Assembly: GCA_039933635.1 (NCBI GenBank)
Contig: JBDTNQ010000100.1
Location: forward strand, 1-16,753
Direction: 5' to 3'
Origin: JBDTNQ01 sp039933635
GTDB taxonomy: Bacteria > Acidobacteriota > Vicinamibacteria > Vicinamibacterales > SCN-69-37
Length of the DNA: 16,753 bases
The translations under genes and the position numbers were made by a program. The notes below the pieces were generated by a model, which ran no database searches, was not told the origin of the DNA, and worked only from the letters and a program-made list of their open reading frames with translations. Shown in pieces: positions 14,518 through 16,753 of the stretch; position 1 is the stretch's first letter; each line of letters begins with the position of its first letter.

Positions 14518-14523
14518 AGTATA
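14518..14523 (-). promoter_or_regulatory. Possible -10 box of the tat operon
   Basis: On the minus strand TATACT lies 22 bases upstream of the TatA ribosome-binding site and 34 bases before the start codon. It matches five of six consensus positions, but no good -35 hexamer is seen at 16-18 bases (TTCACC at 20 bases is the nearest), so support is limited. Confidence 0.3.
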
Positions 14524-14569
14524 CCCGCTCCGGCAACCGCCCCGGTGAAAATGGGGCGAACAAGTGCCT

Positions 14570-14596
14570 GCAAGTCGTGTGTTCGCGTTGACTTGC
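14570..14596. promoter_or_regulatory. Inverted repeat overlapping the porin promoter
   Basis: GCAAGTC (14570-14576) and GACTTGC (14590-14596) form a perfect 7-bp inverted repeat separated by 13 bases; the second arm overlaps the -35 box of the plus-strand promoter. This is the geometry of a two-helical-turn operator for a dimeric regulator. The similar stretch GACTTGCGCC also occurs on the minus strand upstream of smc (ending near 11558). Confidence 0.35.
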
Positions 14597-14616
14597 GCCT
14601 ATACCCGTACTAGGAT
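14588..14616 (+). promoter_or_regulatory. Sigma-70-like promoter of the OmpA-type gene
   Basis: TTGACT (14588-14593) and TAGGAT (14611-14616) are separated by 17 bases and match five and four positions of the -35 and -10 consensus. Transcription would begin near 14623, giving a leader of about 90 bases to the ATG at 14713. Confidence 0.6.
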
Positions 14617-14712
14617 GGCCGAAGGTCAGCTCCCCCGGATTAAAAGTTGCATGGCTGATAGCCCATGGCTCCGGCTACGGCTAGTCACATCAACACAGAC
14701 AGGAACCCCTCC

Positions 14713-16500
14713 ATGACACGACGACTTGTTGGCGTAAGCGTTCTGGGATGTGCCCTGGCGCTGGCCCCGACGGTCCCCGCGCTGGCCCAGACATCACCCC
14801 AGACGTCCACGGACCGCGCTTCGGACTCCGCTTCCACCCGCCCCGCGACCACGACCACCTCCGGCACCACCGGAATCTGGTTCGTGCCGACGGGTGAAGT
14901 GCTGCCTGCCAGGCAGTGGTCCTTTTCCTTCTACCGCACAAACATCGATGACGGTCAGGGATTCTCGGACGTGTCGACCTTCCCGGCGACCGTCGCGTAC
15001 GGCATCGGAAACCGGGCGGAACTGTTCGGTAGCTGGAACACGGTTACCCGTATCGACCGCGATACCCGGCCGCTGTTCTTCCCGAGTACCGAAGGCGGCG
15101 CCGAAGCCGGCACAGGCGGGGGCATTCTCGTGGACTACCCCTTCGTGCGTCAGCAATGGATCGGAAACAAGCGGGGCGACTTCACGGTGGGCGGCAAGGT
15201 CAATCTACTGGCCACCATGAACAAGCCTGTCGCGCTGGCCATTCGCGGCATGGTCAAGTTGCCGGTTGGAGACAAGGACTCTGGCGCGTCGACTGGGAAG
15301 GCGGATTTCCAGGTGGACGGCATCGTCTCCACCAGCAACGCAGTCGCCGAACTGTCGGGCTACGGCGGCGTCATCGTCCGCGGCAATCCCTCTGGTTATG
15401 ACCTGACCAACGGCATGCGATGGGGCGTCGGTGCCGCTTTCCCGCAACGCTACAACCTGGGCTTCCGGGCATCGGCTGAGCTGTTTGGCGAGCACTATTT
15501 CGACAACACCATCACGTCACCAGCTGGCCAGTTCGGCAGCGACGGCTCCGTTGTTCCCACGACGACCAGGCTCCGTAGTCCCGCCGTCGCGTCACTTGGC
15601 CTCACGTGGCAGGCGCCAAACGGATTCTTCATCGGAGGAGCCGCAAGCTGGAACCTCCACATGAAGAACCGCGACGACGCCCAGTGTGCGCCGGGCACCG
15701 TCTGTGCCGGCACCACGTTCCCGGCAACCCCGAAGGACGACAAGGGGCTGCAGATTCGGATCGGGTTCCATCCGGGCGTACGCCGTCCGGCGGCGAGCCC
15801 GGCGCCCACGATGGCGCAGGCGCCGACCACGGCCGCGGCTCCCGTCAATCAGGCGCCGGCCACTCCCGCCGCACCGGCGCAGCCCCAGAACCGGCCGCCG
15901 ACGGTGAAAGCCGCCTGCGATCCGTGCACGGTCGAAGTCGGACGCACCTCCACCATTTCCGCGGACGCTCAGGATCCAGACGGCGACCCATTGACCTACC
16001 AGTGGACGACGCCGACCGGAACGATTGCCAGCCCGACAACGCGGCAGTCACTGTGGACGGCGCCAGGACAGCCCGGGCCCGTTCCGGTGCGCGTCGGCGT
16101 CAACGACGGTCGCGGAGGCACCGCGAGTGACAGCGTCACGATTCAGGTCGTGCAACCACGGCAGTTCACCTTCGAAGACGTGCACTTCGAGTTTGATCGC
16201 TACACGCTGCGCGCCGACGCGTTGAAGATTCTCGACGATGCCATTACGGCGATGCAGGCCAACCCGGCGCTCAAGCTGACAATCGAAGGCCACACCTGCA
16301 ACATCGGCACGGCCGAGTACAACCTGGCGCTCGGCGAGCGGCGCGCCAAGGCGGTTCGTGATTACCTGTCGAACCGAGGCGTCGCCGCCGATCGGCTGCG
16401 GACAGTGAGCTACGGCGAGGAAAAACCGCAATACGACAACTCTCGCGAAGAGACGCGTCGCCTGAACCGTCGCGCCGCTCTCGTGGTGCTCATGCAGTAA
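14713..16500 (+). CDS. Outer-membrane protein with beta-barrel-like, PKD-like and OmpA/Pal domains
   Basis: The 595-residue protein begins with a Sec signal peptide (MTRRLVGVSVLGCALALAPT..., cleavage expected after ALA at 23-25). Residues about 53-355 are rich in alternating aromatic and polar strands (QWSFSFYRTNIDDGQGF, YGIGNRAELFGSWNTVTRID) and resemble a beta-barrel. A Pro/Ala linker follows (about 359-397). A PKD/cadherin-like domain spans about 400-480 (DPDGDPLTYQWTTPTG, VNDGRGGTASDSVTI). The C-terminal OmpA/Pal domain (about 485-595) has FEDVHFEFDRYTLR, EGHTCNIGTAEYNLALGERRA and SYGEEKPQYDN. It should anchor the outer membrane to peptidoglycan, but the usual Asp of the binding site is Cys529 while R544 is kept. 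The frame is open from 14665; the start at 14713 is supported by AGGAA seven bases upstream and by the signal peptide. Substrate is unknown. Confidence 0.88.
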   Translation: MTRRLVGVSVLGCALALAPTVPALAQTSPQTSTDRASDSASTRPATTTTSGTTGIWFVPTGEVLPARQWSFSFYRTNIDDGQGFSDVSTFPATVAYGIGNRAELFGSWNTVTRIDRDTRPLFFPSTEGGAEAGTGGGILVDYPFVRQQWIGNKRGDFTVGGKVNLLATMNKPVALAIRGMVKLPVGDKDSGASTGKADFQVDGIVSTSNAVAELSGYGGVIVRGNPSGYDLTNGMRWGVGAAFPQRYNLGFRASAELFGEHYFDNTITSPAGQFGSDGSVVPTTTRLRSPAVASLGLTWQAPNGFFIGGAASWNLHMKNRDDAQCAPGTVCAGTTFPATPKDDKGLQIRIGFHPGVRRPAASPAPTMAQAPTTAAAPVNQAPATPAAPAQPQNRPPTVKAACDPCTVEVGRTSTISADAQDPDGDPLTYQWTTPTGTIASPTTRQSLWTAPGQPGPVPVRVGVNDGRGGTASDSVTIQVVQPRQFTFEDVHFEFDRYTLRADALKILDDAITAMQANPALKLTIEGHTCNIGTAEYNLALGERRAKAVRDYLSNRGVAADRLRTVSYGEEKPQYDNSREETRRLNRRAALVVLMQ

Positions 16501-16528
16501 CCGGTCTCTTCCGACGCGGCACGTCCCC

Positions 16529-16563
16529 ACGCCTCCTGGCGCCACCGCGCCAGGAGGCGTTTT
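16529..16563 (+). terminator. Rho-independent terminator after the OmpA-type gene
   Basis: A 13-bp perfect stem (ACGCCTCCTGGCG 16529-16541 with 16548-16560) encloses a six-base loop and ends in TTTT (16560-16563). It lies 28 bases after the stop codon of the porin gene. Confidence 0.9.
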
Positions 16564-16579
16564 CGTTGATAATCCATCG

Positions 16580-16753
16580 ATGGCCATCCGCCCTTCCCCG
16601 GCCATCGGCATCGCGCGCCTGCTCGCCGAACTGGCGTCCCCCGACCCGTTGCGGCGCGTCTGACGATCGTCGGTGCGCCGGCGGCGGCCCGGCTAGCAGC
16701 TCTGGCCGCTGAGCCGAGCGCCGACGCACACACGCGACAGGCCGCCCTTCGCG
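16580..16753 (+). pseudogene. Possible 5' end of an unidentified gene, apparently frameshifted
   Basis: From ATG 16580 a frame runs 27 codons (MAIRPSPAIGIARLLAELA...) to TGA at 16661-16663. In this stretch 25 of 27 codons end in G or C, as in the real genes here. After the stop, a different frame (starting CTG at 16660) stays open to the window end and reads LTIVGAPAAARLAALAAEPS..., again protein-like. A single missing base near 16660 would join both into one frame. GATAAT at 16568-16573 lies six bases before the ATG, as in leaderless transcripts. No family is recognised, the gene is cut by the window edge, and non-coding sequence remains possible. Confidence 0.3.

Noticed and set aside
14713..14748. 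Twin-arginine signal in the OmpA-type protein (MTRRLVGVSVL)
   Set aside because: Only the RR pair matches; the consensus Phe/Leu-x-Lys context is absent, and outer-membrane proteins use the Sec route.
16500..16512. ACCGGTCTCTT-like match to the truB palindrome arm at 16500 and also at 13336-13346
   Set aside because: The match is 10-11 bases, differs from the palindrome arm by a missing G, has no palindromic partner, and at 13336 lies in normal tatC coding sequence.
1..16753. tRNA, rRNA, riboswitch, phage or insertion-sequence genes
   Set aside because: I saw no tRNA cloverleaf, conserved rRNA segment, known riboswitch core, transposase or phage gene in the window.

Overview
This is a high-GC bacterial window (by eye about 65% G+C, strong G/C preference at third codon positions) with chromosomal housekeeping content. 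The infB-ylxP-rbfA-nrnA-truB-rpsO-pnp order is a classic translation/RNA-metabolism cluster. A DHH phosphodiesterase between rbfA and truB, a large SMC, a twin Tat gene pair and an OmpA/Pal-type porin with a PKD-like domain together suggest a Gram-negative member of the Acidobacteriota, possibly Vicinamibacteria (subdivision 6). That placement is inferred from protein style and was not confirmed by any search.

Layout. Positions 1-5963 (+): the 3' end of infB, then ylxP (DUF503), rbfA, nrnA, truB, rpsO and pnp, mostly overlapping or closely spaced, closed by a near-perfect 18-bp rho-independent terminator at 5990-6032. The cluster covers ribosome maturation and initiation (IF-2, RbfA, S15), tRNA modification (TruB) and RNA turnover (NrnA for oligoribonucleotides, PNPase for longer RNA). 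A strong hairpin sits between rpsO and pnp, where PNPase autoregulation acts in other bacteria. Positions 6125-6532 (+): a small exported cupredoxin-like protein. Positions 6579-11471 (-): smc followed by an M48 membrane metalloprotease. Positions 11624-14483 (-): tatA, tatC and an S41 C-terminal processing protease, apparently one transcript read from 14483 downwards. Positions 14484-14712: a divergent promoter region. Positions 14713-16500 (+): an outer-membrane protein with a beta-barrel-like part, a PKD-like domain and an OmpA/Pal domain, followed by a terminator. The last 170 bases hold what looks like the 5' end of another gene, interrupted by a stop or frameshift.

The most unusual feature is inside truB. 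Two identical perfect 30-bp palindromes lie 93 bp (31 codons) apart and are read in frame as the decapeptide ETGSLKRPGL. With their 21-residue spacer they enlarge a loop of an otherwise normal TruB. This resembles, in principle, the Rickettsia palindromic elements that insert into coding genes without breaking the frame, but the sequence is different and I do not know of a description of it. Secondary points of interest are an iterated heptamer plus hairpin between smc and the M48 gene, a cupredoxin with a C-x7-C-x2-M motif in place of the usual ligand set, and replacement of the peptidoglycan-binding Asp by Cys in the OmpA domain.
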